Origin: Bacillota bacterium | GTDB lineage: Bacteria > Bacillota_G > Limnochordia > DTU010 | DNA length: 6,899 nt | Assembly: GCA_012799255.1 (NCBI GenBank) | Contig: JAAZLQ010000401.1 | Span: 1-6,899 of the forward strand | Direction: 5' to 3' | Program-made: the position numbers and the translations under genes | In this document: positions 1 to 6,859 of the stretch, in pieces | Numbering within the stretch: the stretch's first letter is position 1 | Layout of the letters: each line of letters opens with the position of its first letter | Notes under the pieces: model-generated | The model's database searches: none | The model's input: the letters and a program-made list of their open reading frames with translations, nothing else | Told to the model about the DNA's origin: nothing

Positions 1-77
1 CCTCTCCACACCAAACGCTGGTTCTCAAAAATGACCAGTTCTGTTTCCTGAACCCTTTTTTCGGTCCAACTCGTCAT
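1..77 (-). CDS. Possible 5' end of an unidentified minus-strand gene cut by the left edge
   Basis: A minus-strand frame opens at an ATG at 77-75 and stays open to the window edge for about 25 codons. The peptide begins MTSWTEKRVQETELVIFENQ and ends with a basic/aromatic stretch (RLVWRG), a composition that looks like real protein. A TTG two codons upstream (83-81) is an alternative start, and an in-frame TGA lies just before that. Against it, no good Shine-Dalgarno sequence sits at a proper distance from either start. In favour, a plausible minus-strand promoter lies at 112-141. The fragment is too short to assign to a family, and it could be chance. Confidence 0.35.
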   Translation of the reverse strand, partial: MTSWTEKRVQETELVIFENQRLVWR

Positions 78-105
78 TGTCAACGAACTTTTTCTGCATC
101 ACCCT

Positions 106-142
106 CTTGACTTAATACCACAAGTCTTAAATAACCGTCAAG
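106..142. promoter_or_regulatory. Overlapping divergent promoter-like elements inside an inverted repeat
   Basis: CTTGAC at 106-111 and GTCAAG at 137-142 form a perfect inverted hexamer, so each strand carries a TTGAC-type -35 hexamer facing inward. On the minus strand TTGACG (141-136) is followed 18 bases later by TATTAA (117-112), about 35 bases before the ATG at 77. On the plus strand TTGACT (107-112) is followed 15 bases later by TAAATA (128-133), a short spacing, about 87 bases before mtnN. The arrangement suggests a shared control region for the left-edge gene and mtnN, but the -10 matches are only partial. A regulator-binding palindrome is an alternative reading. Confidence 0.3.
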
Positions 143-219
143 TATGAATACGACATAGCGCTTCTGTTACCTTCCTTCGCGCTGTCCTTTATGGTAAACT
201 GAAAACGAGGTGAATCAAG

Positions 220-966
220 ATGGAGAACTGCATAGCAATTATTGGAGCAATGGACGAAGAGGTGGTAGCTTTAAGCGCAAGCCTTGCCACGGGACAGCAG
301 TTGCCTTCCCCTTTTTCCGATCTTCCACTCTTCAGTGGTACGTTGGAAAACCAACACATCGTTATTGCCCGTTGTGGTATTGGCAAAGTAAATGCTGCTT
401 TGGCCACGCAGTACATTATCGACAAGTTTAACCCCACAGTGATTATTAACACTGGAGTGGCGGGCGGGCTCAGTTCAAAGCTTGCCATAGGTGACTTAGT
501 AGTTGGCACAAGTTCGATGCAGCACGATTTCGATGTACGGAACTTCAATTATCCGAAAGGTGTGATTCCCAGGTTAGCCACCAGTGTATTCAAACCAGAG
601 GACGATTTACTGGACTTGGCAGTTCAAGCGGCGATAGAGGAACTGGGGTCAATAAGGGTTCACCAAGGTCTGATTGTATCAGGTGATCAGTTTATTTCTT
701 CACAAGAACAGAAACAAGAAATCCTGCGGTTTTTTCCGGAAGCGTTTTGTGCAGAAATGGAAGGAGCTGCTATCGCCCAGGTCGCATGTGTCAATGGTAC
801 CGACCACCTAATCGTGCGGGCCATCTCAGATCTGGCGGATAATACTGCTCCCGATGACTTTGATCAATACCTTTTGAGGATCATTCCTGATTTGAATCAA
901 GTTATTCGCAAAATCGTGGTCTCGCTCAAGAATTCTCGCTTTGCTCGCCCTGACGCCACTCGATAA
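220..966 (+). CDS. mtnN: 5'-methylthioadenosine/S-adenosylhomocysteine nucleosidase (MtnN/Pfs)
   Basis: This cytosolic enzyme hydrolyses the N-glycosidic bond of S-adenosylhomocysteine and 5'-methylthioadenosine, releasing adenine plus S-ribosylhomocysteine or methylthioribose. The 248-residue product is slightly longer than the roughly 230-residue family norm. The N-terminal motif GAMDEEV carries Glu14, aligning with catalytic Glu12 of E. coli MtnN. The nucleobase loop AEMEGAAIAQV contains Glu181 (E. coli Glu174), and RAISDLAD contains the acid Asp204 (E. coli Asp197). NTGVAGGL (77-84) is the phosphorylase-fold glycine loop. The ATG is preceded by GAGGTG at 207-212 with a 7-base gap, which supports this start. 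The reaction product is the substrate of LuxS, encoded 1.5 kb downstream in a separate unit. The last 41 bases overlap the convergent amidase gene, and the C-terminal tail (FARPDATR) is probably not conserved. Confidence 0.97.
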   Translation: MENCIAIIGAMDEEVVALSASLATGQQLPSPFSDLPLFSGTLENQHIVIARCGIGKVNAALATQYIIDKFNPTVIINTGVAGGLSSKLAIGDLVVGTSSMQHDFDVRNFNYPKGVIPRLATSVFKPEDDLLDLAVQAAIEELGSIRVHQGLIVSGDQFISSQEQKQEILRFFPEAFCAEMEGAAIAQVACVNGTDHLIVRAISDLADNTAPDDFDQYLLRIIPDLNQVIRKIVVSLKNSRFARPDATR

Positions 967-1660
967 ATCTGAGAATTCCATCACTTAGGGCCCGAGCTAC
1001 ACTGGTGCGGAACTGTGGGTCGCCCAGCTTCGCCAAGTCATCTGGATTCGACATAAACCCGATTTCCACTAATAAGACGGGAGGCTTGGCTTTCAGCAGC
1101 AACAGTGTGTTACGGGGAATCGGAAGACGTTCATTCATAACTTGGACTTTTTCCAACTCTTCCAAGACCAACTGTGCATACACTTGATCAATGTACTGAT
1201 CTTTCATGAAAAACACAATTGCCCCCGATTCTTTTGGATTCTTAGTTGCATTAGCATGGACACTTAAGCCGAGCTGAGCCTGATTCATCAACTTAAAGCG
1301 CCCCAGTAGGTCCCTACGGTGACGCGTACCCTCACTGACCAGGTGGCTTACATCACGATCTGTATCACGGGTTAGACCAACTTTAAGCCCTTGTTCAGAG
1401 AGGATTTCTGACATTTGAAGAACAATATCAAGGACATAATCTTTTTCATAGATGTCACCGGTCCCGATTGCCCCTGGGTCAATACCACCATGACCAGGAT
1501 CAAGCATAATGTCATAGATCACTTCTTGATGAACTAGGCTTAGGGTATGGATTCCTAAAGGATACTCATGATGCAGTGCTAACAGCACAATCACACCAAC
1601 CGCAATAAGCATGAAAAAGCATAGACGTTTAGGTAGAACAAACACGTACCACCGGGACAT
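926..1660 (-). CDS. cwlD: Membrane-anchored N-acetylmuramoyl-L-alanine amidase, CwlD-like
   Basis: This is a zinc amidase of the Amidase_3 family, which cleaves the bond between N-acetylmuramic acid and L-alanine in peptidoglycan. CwlD in sporulating Firmicutes removes the peptide so that muramic-delta-lactam can form in spore cortex. The chosen ATG at 1660 gives 244 residues, close to B. subtilis CwlD (about 237). It has a purine-rich GGGAGG upstream, whereas the longer frame reaching back to 1816 would overlap the SYLF gene and adds a non-conserved stretch. A hydrophobic segment at residues 13-29 is an uncleaved signal or membrane anchor. The zinc and catalytic set is complete: His57 in LDPGHGG, Glu72 in YEKD, His135 in SVHANA, and Glu199 in LVEIGFMSNP. 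The assignment to CwlD rather than another short Amidase_3 rests on length, a single N-terminal anchor and the absence of extra domains. The gene is convergent with mtnN and divergent from the SYLF gene. Confidence 0.88.
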   Translation of the reverse strand: MSRWYVFVLPKRLCFFMLIAVGVIVLLALHHEYPLGIHTLSLVHQEVIYDIMLDPGHGGIDPGAIGTGDIYEKDYVLDIVLQMSEILSEQGLKVGLTRDTDRDVSHLVSEGTRHRRDLLGRFKLMNQAQLGLSVHANATKNPKESGAIVFFMKDQYIDQVYAQLVLEELEKVQVMNERLPIPRNTLLLLKAKPPVLLVEIGFMSNPDDLAKLGDPQFRTSVARALSDGILRFIEWRQGEQSENS

Positions 1661-1747
1661 TACATCGCCCTCCCTTTCCTCCATATATATTCGGGAAAGG
1701 GTTGACCTAAAACAGCTTTGACCAATCGAAGAAAGTGAGGAAAGCAA
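1661..1747. promoter_or_regulatory. Divergent intergenic spacer between the amidase and SYLF genes
   Basis: These 87 bases must hold the start signals for both the minus-strand amidase and the plus-strand SYLF-luxS unit. Visible features are the amidase ribosome binding site at the left end, an ATATATAT run at 1683-1690, two copies of TTGACC spaced 16 bases apart (1702-1707 and 1718-1723), and GAGG at 1737-1740 ahead of the SYLF ATG. TTGACC resembles a -35 hexamer on the plus strand, but no convincing -10 lies 16-18 bases after either copy. I cannot place a promoter with confidence or assign a sigma factor. Confidence 0.35.
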
Positions 1748-2422
1748 ATGAAAAAAATCCTTTTTCTGTTGTTGTCCCTTATTGTACTGACCACTGGCTC
1801 TGTGGTAGCTTCTCAACTTCCTGATGAACTATTGGCTGATGCCACAGAAACTCTAAAGCAAATGGCTGAACAACCAGACTCAGAACAACTGCACAGTATG
1901 CTGCGGGACGCACATGGTGTGGCAATTTTCCCTTCCCTAATTAGGGCTGGCCTAGGTTTTGGAGGTCGCTATGGAGAAGGGGTTGTGCTTAGATATAATT
2001 CTTCCACCGAAACTTGGTACGGCCCTTACTTTGTCACCATGAAAGGGCTCTCCTACGGATTCCAGATAGGCGTGCAAAGCACCGCGCTAGTTCTGGTAAT
2101 GGCAACTGAAGAAGGCATGGATAGCGTAAAGGAAGGTCGTATCACCTTGGGAGGTAACTTATCAATTGCTGCTGGACCAGTTGGTCGTTCAGCAGAGGCA
2201 AGCACAGACGTCAAGTTAGAAGCTGCCATGTACAGCTATTCTATGAGTAAGGGTGCGTTTGTAGGTGCTTCACTTGAAGGGGCATCCATTGATAACAATG
2301 TGAACGCGAACCAAGTCTACTGGAAAAAGACGTTTACTCCAGCTGAGATTTTGCAAAAGAAGGCCAAAGGTTCAGAGGTCAAAGATCTGCTTGCGGAGTT
2401 AAACCGTATCATCGGCAAATAG
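1748..2422 (+). CDS. Secreted SYLF-domain (YSC84/DUF500-type) lipid-binding protein
   Basis: The 224-residue product begins with a classical signal peptide (MKK, a leucine-rich core, cleavage likely around residues 21-23 near VVAS), with no lipobox cysteine, so export is predicted. The rest matches the SYLF (YSC84) fold: DAHGVAIFP at about 54-62, a glycine-rich stretch GLGFGGRYGEGV at about 68-79, a GFQIGVQS segment, and the hallmark SYSMSKGAFVGASLEGASI near 174-192. SYLF domains in eukaryotic proteins bind phosphoinositides and actin. Bacterial versions are common but their role is mostly unknown, so the function here is open. GAGG 7 bases before the ATG supports the start. luxS begins 13 bases after the stop, so the two are almost certainly co-transcribed. 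Confidence 0.88.
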   Translation: MKKILFLLLSLIVLTTGSVVASQLPDELLADATETLKQMAEQPDSEQLHSMLRDAHGVAIFPSLIRAGLGFGGRYGEGVVLRYNSSTETWYGPYFVTMKGLSYGFQIGVQSTALVLVMATEEGMDSVKEGRITLGGNLSIAAGPVGRSAEASTDVKLEAAMYSYSMSKGAFVGASLEGASIDNNVNANQVYWKKTFTPAEILQKKAKGSEVKDLLAELNRIIGK

Positions 2423-2435
2423 AGGAGGTTGTTCT

Positions 2436-2891
2436 GTGACCGATATCATAGTAGAGAGTTTTTCATTGGACCACACTAAGGTTGATGCTCCCCATGTGCG
2501 ACAAGCTGAAGTGTTCAAAACACCAAAAGGTGATGTGATTACCAAGTATGATTTGCGCTTTACCCAACCGAATCAGGAAATCATGCCGACTGGAGCAGTA
2601 CACGCCCTAGAACACCTGCTGGCTGGGTATCTCAGGGAAGAGCTCGATGGAGTTATTGATTTGTCGCCTATGGGATGCCGTACCGGGTTTTATCTGATCC
2701 GTCTAGGTCAAGCCAGCGAAAAAGAAATTGCGCAAAGCCTAATCATGGCCCTGAAAAAGGTGCTTGATGCTCAAGACGTTCCGGCCCGTTCCGCCACTCA
2801 ATGTGGCAACTACCGTGACCTCTCCTTGTTTGGAGCACAAGAATATGCCAAACAAGTCCTGAAACGATTAGAGGAAAAATACTTCAATTAA
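2436..2891 (+). CDS. luxS: S-ribosylhomocysteine lyase (LuxS, AI-2 synthesis)
   Basis: LuxS is a cytosolic metalloenzyme that cleaves S-ribosylhomocysteine to homocysteine and 4,5-dihydroxy-2,3-pentanedione, the precursor of autoinducer AI-2. The 151-residue length is typical. The metal site is complete: HALEH supplies His56 and His60, with Glu59 as the catalytic base, and Cys123 in TQCGNYRD is the third ligand. The second catalytic residue is Cys81 in DLSPMGCRTGFY. The N-terminal SFSLDHTKVDAPHVR and FTQPN segments are also characteristic. Translation starts at GTG, supported by AGAGGAGG at 2421-2428 with a 7-base gap; this ribosome site overlaps the SYLF stop codon. The substrate comes from MtnN. 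A bidirectional terminator begins at the last base of the stop codon, so luxS ends this transcription unit. Confidence 0.97.
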   Translation: MTDIIVESFSLDHTKVDAPHVRQAEVFKTPKGDVITKYDLRFTQPNQEIMPTGAVHALEHLLAGYLREELDGVIDLSPMGCRTGFYLIRLGQASEKEIAQSLIMALKKVLDAQDVPARSATQCGNYRDLSLFGAQEYAKQVLKRLEEKYFN

Positions 2892-2916
2892 AAAAGGATG
2901 CCGTGGCATCCTTTTT
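2891..2916. terminator. Bidirectional intrinsic terminator shared by luxS and glnS
   Basis: AAAAAGGATGCC (2891-2902) and GGCATCCTTTTT (2905-2916) are perfect reverse complements around a GT centre. In practice this gives a GGATGC/GCATCC stem with a CGTG tetraloop. Read on plus, the stem is followed by TTTTT after luxS. Read on minus, it is followed by TTTTTAATT directly after the glnS stop codon, which ends at 2917. It begins on the last base of the luxS stop codon and abuts the glnS stop, so one hairpin serves both convergent genes. Confidence 0.92.
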
Positions 2917-4584
2917 CTATTGTTCTTTGAGTTTCGCCCAAGTATCTCTCAACGCTACAGTGCGATTGAACACGAGTTTTTCCGGAGAAGAATCCAGATC
3001 TACGCAGAAATAGCCCTGCCGTTCAAATTGGAACCTGTCCTCCGGTTGCACATCTTTCATGTTCATTTCCACTCTGGCATCCGTTAAGATCTCTAGCGAA
3101 TTGGGATTCAGGTTTTCTTCTAAATCTCCTTCGCTTGGATCTTCGGTCAAGAAAAGATGATCATACAGTCGAACTTCTGCCGGAATCGAATGTTCAGCAG
3201 CTACCCAGTGCAAAGTAGCTTTTACCTTACGTCCATCTGGTGCAGAACCACCTTTGGTTTCCGGATCATAAGTAGCGCGAATTTCCACGATGTTGCCATC
3301 CTCATCTTTGATTACATCAGTGCACGTAATAAAATAGGCAAAACGGAGCCGCACTTCACGTCCAGGGGCTAACCTAAAAAACTTCTTAGGTGGATCAATC
3401 ATAAAGTCTTCTTGTTCAATATAAATCTCCCGAGCAAAGGGAATCATACGTGTTCCGGCATTTGGATCTTGAGGATTATTGGACGCTTCCAAATACTCTA
3501 CTTGACCCTCCGGATAGTTTTCGATCACAACCTTGAGTGGACGAAGCACCGCCATAGTACGGGGAGATGTCTTGTTCAAATCTTCGCGGAGACAATGCTC
3601 GAGAAGGGCCACATCTACCATGCTATTGGCCTTGGCAACTCCAATGCGATCACAAAAATCCCGGATTGCAGCAGGAGTATAGCCGCGACGTCGCAAGCCC
3701 GAAAGGGTCGGCATGCGTGGGTCATCCCAACCACTTACAATACCTCGGTTCACCAAATCCAGTAGTTTGCGTTTGCTCATCATTGTATAGCTGAGATTCA
3801 AACGGGCAAACTCGATCTGCCTAGGATGAGGTTCTGGGAAAACCTGCTCCAGAATCCACTCGTAAAGGGGACGATTGTTTTCAAATTCTAAGGTACAAAT
3901 CGAATGAGTGATTCCCTCGATAGCATCGGAAAGGCAATGGGTGAAATCATACATGGGATAAATGCACCACTTGTCACCAGTACGATGATGTTCTACCTTA
4001 CGGATTCGATACAAGGTAGGATCGCGCATTACCACGTTAGGCGATGCCATATCAATCTTGGCCCGTAAAACATGGCTCCCTTCCTCAAACTCACCATTGC
4101 GCATACGTTCAAGCAAATCTAGGTTTTCTTCCACCGAGCGGTTACGGTAGGGGCTATCCTTGCCTGGAGTAGTAAGCGTTCCACGATACTCACGAATCTC
4201 GTCAGCGCTCAACTCACATACATAGGCCTTCCCTTGTTTTATTAACTCGACCGCGAAATCATAAAGCTGTTCAAAATAGTCTGAGGCATAATACAAATGC
4301 TCGCCCCAATCAAAGCCGAGCCACTGCACATCTTTCTTGATGCTTTCGATGTACTCAACCTCTTCCTTTTCAGGATTAGTATCATCGAAACGCAAATGGC
4401 AAGTACCGTTGTAATCCCTGGCTAAACCAAAGTTTAGACAAATGGACTTGGCATGCCCAATGTGCAAGTAACCATTAGGTTCGGGTGGAAACCTTGTGAC
4501 GATTTCTTTGTGCTTACCTGAGGCTAAATCCTCGTCTATAATGTTTCTAATAAAGTTTGATGGGGTGTTCACATTAGTATCCAT
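2917..4584 (-). CDS. glnS: Glutaminyl-tRNA synthetase (GlnRS)
   Basis: This class I aminoacyl-tRNA synthetase attaches glutamine directly to tRNA-Gln. The 555-residue product matches E. coli GlnRS length and order. Near the N-terminus [16 protein letters not shown] holds the HIGH signature (residues 41-44). LRFDDTNP and the YRGTLT region follow, then [16 protein letters not shown] with tRNA-acceptor and glutamine-pocket residues. The KMSKS equivalent is MMSKR (268-272), as in E. coli. The C-terminal beta-barrel anticodon-binding half ends with [14 protein letters not shown] chose the ATG at 4584 because AGGAGAGG lies just upstream and the protein then starts like other GlnRS; the frame extending to 4680 overlaps the kinase gene and adds an unrelated Cys/Arg-rich stretch. 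The 58-base gap after the kinase contains no terminator, so read-through from psuGK is possible. Most Gram-positives lack GlnRS and use GatCAB, so its ancestry is of interest. Confidence 0.96.
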   Translation of the reverse strand: MDTNVNTPSNFIRNIIDEDLASGKHKEIVTRFPPEPNGYLHIGHAKSICLNFGLARDYNGTCHLRFDDTNPEKEEVEYIESIKKDVQWLGFDWGEHLYYASDYFEQLYDFAVELIKQGKAYVCELSADEIREYRGTLTTPGKDSPYRNRSVEENLDLLERMRNGEFEEGSHVLRAKIDMASPNVVMRDPTLYRIRKVEHHRTGDKWCIYPMYDFTHCLSDAIEGITHSICTLEFENNRPLYEWILEQVFPEPHPRQIEFARLNLSYTMMSKRKLLDLVNRGIVSGWDDPRMPTLSGLRRRGYTPAAIRDFCDRIGVAKANSMVDVALLEHCLREDLNKTSPRTMAVLRPLKVVIENYPEGQVEYLEASNNPQDPNAGTRMIPFAREIYIEQEDFMIDPPKKFFRLAPGREVRLRFAYFITCTDVIKDEDGNIVEIRATYDPETKGGSAPDGRKVKATLHWVAAEHSIPAEVRLYDHLFLTEDPSEGDLEENLNPNSLEILTDARVEMNMKDVQPEDRFQFERQGYFCVDLDSSPEKLVFNRTVALRDTWAKLKEQ

Positions 4585-4642
4585 CGTATATCCTCTCCTA
4601 TAAACTTTCCTTCTATCCACTCTAGCACAACCACAACATCTG

Positions 4643-5518
4643 TCAAGTTGGTCTTCCGCCGTAATGCTGTACGCAGTCACTGGCTACTTTATTCGCAAAA
4701 TGGGCACTTTCCACAAGATCAGCCCCTGACAATAGGGCATGTAAAAAACCAGCTGCAAAGGCGTCTCCTGCGCCAGTTGTATCCACAACCTCAACTTCTG
4801 TGGTTGCAACCCGAACCAACTCGCCATTGGTAGCGCAAAGGCAACCTTGTGGACCCATGGTTAAGATCACTCTATCATACCACTTCTGCAGCTCTTTAAC
4901 GATTGAATCGGGGTCCTGTGAACCCGTTAAGACTCGGCCTTCGTCCAAGTTCGGGAAAACGAGGTTAGCACCACGAGTTATGTCCAGAAATCGTTCTACA
5001 CCAAACTCGGCAAGCAGAGCATAGGACGAAGGATCAACCGACGTTTGAACCCCCAATTGCCTAGCCTTCTGCAAAAGCGTCATAGTAGTCTTCAATAGAT
5101 CCTCTGAGCCAAACAAGGAATAGCCCGTAACATGGAGGTGTTCCAAATCAACGAGGAACTCCTCAGGGAGATCCTCAGGTCTCAACTGAAGATTAGCACC
5201 ACGAGAAGTGACCATGGTACGTTCGCCAGTGTCATCTAAAAAGAGTAGAATTGTACCGGTAGGCGACTCTTTTTCTGTCACCCACATTTCCACTCCGTAC
5301 TCTTCCAACTCTAAGACGAGGTTAGTCCCCACGAGATCCTGTCCCACAGCACACCAAAAGCGAACATCACATCCGAAACTCCCCAACCAAGCAGCACAGT
5401 TGGCAGCAGAACCGCCACCTCGATAAGAAATCACTCCTGTTACATCACTACCAATTTGCAGAGGCCCATGGGATCGTACCGCAACATCCAAGGTGAGATC
5501 ACCAAAAACCCCAATCAT
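4643..5518 (-). CDS. psuK: PfkB-family sugar kinase, probable pseudouridine kinase (PsuK)
   Basis: This ribokinase-like kinase probably phosphorylates pseudouridine to pseudouridine 5'-phosphate using ATP in the cytosol. With the ATG at 5518 it has 291 residues, normal for the family. PfkB signature 1 is visible as [14 protein letters not shown] (33-46, substrate binding). Signature 2 is [13 protein letters not shown] (246-258), with catalytic base Asp252 and the anion-hole glycines. The Asn-Leu-Asp-Glu segment at 190-193 is the usual metal/phosphate region. The ATG shares its first base with the psuG stop (TGATG), which implies translational coupling; a GTG one codon earlier is an alternative start. 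AGGGGAT lies just upstream. Sequence alone does not separate pseudouridine from ribose or adenosine substrates, so the specific call rests on the adjacent psuG. Confidence 0.8.
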   Translation of the reverse strand: MIGVFGDLTLDVAVRSHGPLQIGSDVTGVISYRGGGSAANCAAWLGSFGCDVRFWCAVGQDLVGTNLVLELEEYGVEMWVTEKESPTGTILLFLDDTGERTMVTSRGANLQLRPEDLPEEFLVDLEHLHVTGYSLFGSEDLLKTTMTLLQKARQLGVQTSVDPSSYALLAEFGVERFLDITRGANLVFPNLDEGRVLTGSQDPDSIVKELQKWYDRVILTMGPQGCLCATNGELVRVATTEVEVVDTTGAGDAFAAGFLHALLSGADLVESAHFANKVASDCVQHYGGRPT

Positions 5519-6426
5519 CACAGATCCCCTTGGCAGTAAGCCTTGGCCAATTGGGCTCCTAACTTCAGATTATTCTTCACCAGGGCAATATTGGCGCACA
5601 CCGTCTCACCTTTACTTATCTCATGCAGACGACGGAGGATAAACGGAGTTACATCTTTACCAAGTACCCCTTCTTCAGCCACCTCGACTAAGATCTGATC
5701 TAGCCAGCCATTGAACTGCTCCGCATCTAACTCATCCTCTGCTGGAATGGGCGTGGCCACAACCATACCTCCAGGGATATCTAAACTCTCTTTCATTTGG
5801 AAAGCCTGAACGATCTGGCTAGGCTCATCTACCCGGTAGTCCACTTTCAGACCACTGTCCCTTAGATAAAACGCGGGAAAATTGTCAGTCTTAAATCCAA
5901 GCACGCTTGTCCCTTGACTCTCTAAAACCTCCAAAGTCTTGGGTAAATCCAACACGGATTTAGCACCCGCACAAACTACCATAAGGTTGTATCTCGCCAA
6001 AGCTTGCAGATCGGCGGAGATGTCGAATGTGTCTTCTGCACCGCGGTGCACTCCACCTAACCCGCCTGTGACAAATACTTTGATCCCTGCCCAATGGGCG
6101 ATCTGCATCGTTGTGGCAACTGTAGTTGCGCCATCAATGCCTAGCGCCAACATTACTGGAACATCCCTCAAACTCGCTTTGCGGATATTGCCCGCTTTGG
6201 CAATGTAGTGCAGCTCGTCCTCCGTTAGACCCACCTTTAATTGTCCATCTAGAATGGCAATTGTGGCAGGCACCACTCCTTGATCGCGTAAAAGTCCTTC
6301 CAGCTCTAAACCTAACTCATAGTTTTCAGGGTAGGGAAAACCATGGGCAATAATCGTTGATTCCAGAGCCACAACCGGTTTACCTTCAGCTAATGCTTGA
6401 CGCACTTCATTGCTAAGATTCAGCAT
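5518..6426 (-). CDS. psuG: Pseudouridine-5'-phosphate glycosidase (PsuG)
   Basis: PsuG reversibly breaks the C-C glycosidic bond of pseudouridine 5'-phosphate to give uracil and ribose 5-phosphate; degradation is the favoured physiological direction. The protein (302 residues, family about 310) contains the full Indigoidine_A-type active site, aligned by offset to E. coli PsuG: Glu22 in ALESTIIAHG, Lys83 in IRKASLRD (Schiff base with the opened ribose), Asp139 in FDISADL (metal), Lys156 in CAGAKSVLDL, and Asn279 in ANIALVKNN. VTGGLGGVHRGAE (119-131) is the conserved glycine loop. Two ATGs are possible. AAAGGAGG (6433-6440) directly touches the one at 6432 but lies 6 bases before the one at 6426, so I take 6426. 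This start overlaps the end of the methyltransferase remnant by 14 bases and the stop overlaps psuK by 1 base, indicating one operon. Confidence 0.95.
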   Translation of the reverse strand: MLNLSNEVRQALAEGKPVVALESTIIAHGFPYPENYELGLELEGLLRDQGVVPATIAILDGQLKVGLTEDELHYIAKAGNIRKASLRDVPVMLALGIDGATTVATTMQIAHWAGIKVFVTGGLGGVHRGAEDTFDISADLQALARYNLMVVCAGAKSVLDLPKTLEVLESQGTSVLGFKTDNFPAFYLRDSGLKVDYRVDEPSQIVQAFQMKESLDIPGGMVVATPIPAEDELDAEQFNGWLDQILVEVAEEGVLGKDVTPFILRRLHEISKGETVCANIALVKNNLKLGAQLAKAYCQGDL

Positions 6427-6859
6427 CTCCATCCTCCTTTGCTAATAACACTTCTAGACTAGGGTTGATTCTCCAAAACTCCTTGAATTCCTGATAATTC
6501 TGACTGGCCTGACCTTGGTCGAGTTTCGGTTGACGCAAGGCTCGAATTAACAGATTCTTCGGGGTGTGTTCTAAGTCAATAAACTCCATAACCCTCACGT
6601 CATACCCTTCCATTTCCAAAAGCTGAGCTCTAGCTGCATCTGTAATCAGGGCACCAATTCGTTCTTTCAATATCCCGTGTTTTAATAGTACTGGTTGGGT
6701 AGATTCATCCAATTGTCCAAATAGCTCGTGCTGACAACAGGGTACTGCAAGTATCACCTTTGTTTGCCACTTAACCGCTTGCGCTAAAGCAAAATCGGTT
6801 GCCACATCGCAAGCATGTAAGGAAACCGGTTTGACCCCCCAATTTTGGAGAATATCTGC
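6413..6859 (-). pseudogene. C-terminal part of a Methyltransf_32-like SAM-dependent methyltransferase, frame broken near the right edge
   Basis: This frame ends at a TAG at 6415-6413 and encodes VSLHACDVATDFALA, AVPCCQHEL, ITDAARAQLLEMEGYDV and EFIDLEHTPKNLLIRA. These motifs typify the C-terminal half of a class I SAM-dependent methyltransferase family (LHACDxATD, VPCCQHE and HTPKN signatures, probably Pfam Methyltransf_32). Its substrate is not established in bacteria. The homologous sequence continues upstream of the GTG at 6805, since the LHACD motif lies before it, so that GTG is not a real start. In this frame TAA (6860-6862), TAG (6872-6874) and TGA (6875-6877) then follow, and the other two minus frames also contain stops before the edge. 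The N-terminal SAM-binding glycine loop is not visible. The gene is truncated, frameshifted, or affected by sequence error. Its stop overlaps psuG, so it was or is the first visible gene of the psuGK operon. Confidence 0.7.

Noticed and set aside
23..99. Short minus-strand ORF from the ATG at 99, about 24 codons
   Set aside because: It stops quickly, its AGAGGG lies too close to the ATG for normal initiation, and the peptide is highly charged and featureless. The overlapping frame from 77 looks more protein-like.
190..195. TATGGT as a -10 for mtnN with TTACCT at 167-172
   Set aside because: Spacing is 17 bases, but the -35 matches consensus at only three positions, so it is too weak to report as a promoter.
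926..1816. Longer 296-residue version of the amidase starting at 1816
   Set aside because: The extra 52 residues are polar, unlike a signal anchor, and overlap the start of the SYLF gene. An ATG with a good ribosome site and a directly following membrane anchor exists at 1660.
3157..3794. Several plus-strand ORFs of 71-117 codons opposite glnS
   Set aside because: They lie antisense to a well-conserved synthetase, lack recognisable motifs and are explained as shadow frames.
2917..4680. Longer 587-residue version of GlnRS starting at 4680
   Set aside because: It would overlap the end of the kinase gene and add an unrelated Cys/Arg-rich stretch. The ATG at 4584 has AGGAGAGG upstream and matches the family N-terminus.
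6413..6805. Taking the GTG at 6805 as the true start of a small 130-residue protein
   Set aside because: The conserved LHACD motif of the family lies immediately upstream in the same frame, so this GTG is an internal valine codon of a larger, broken gene.
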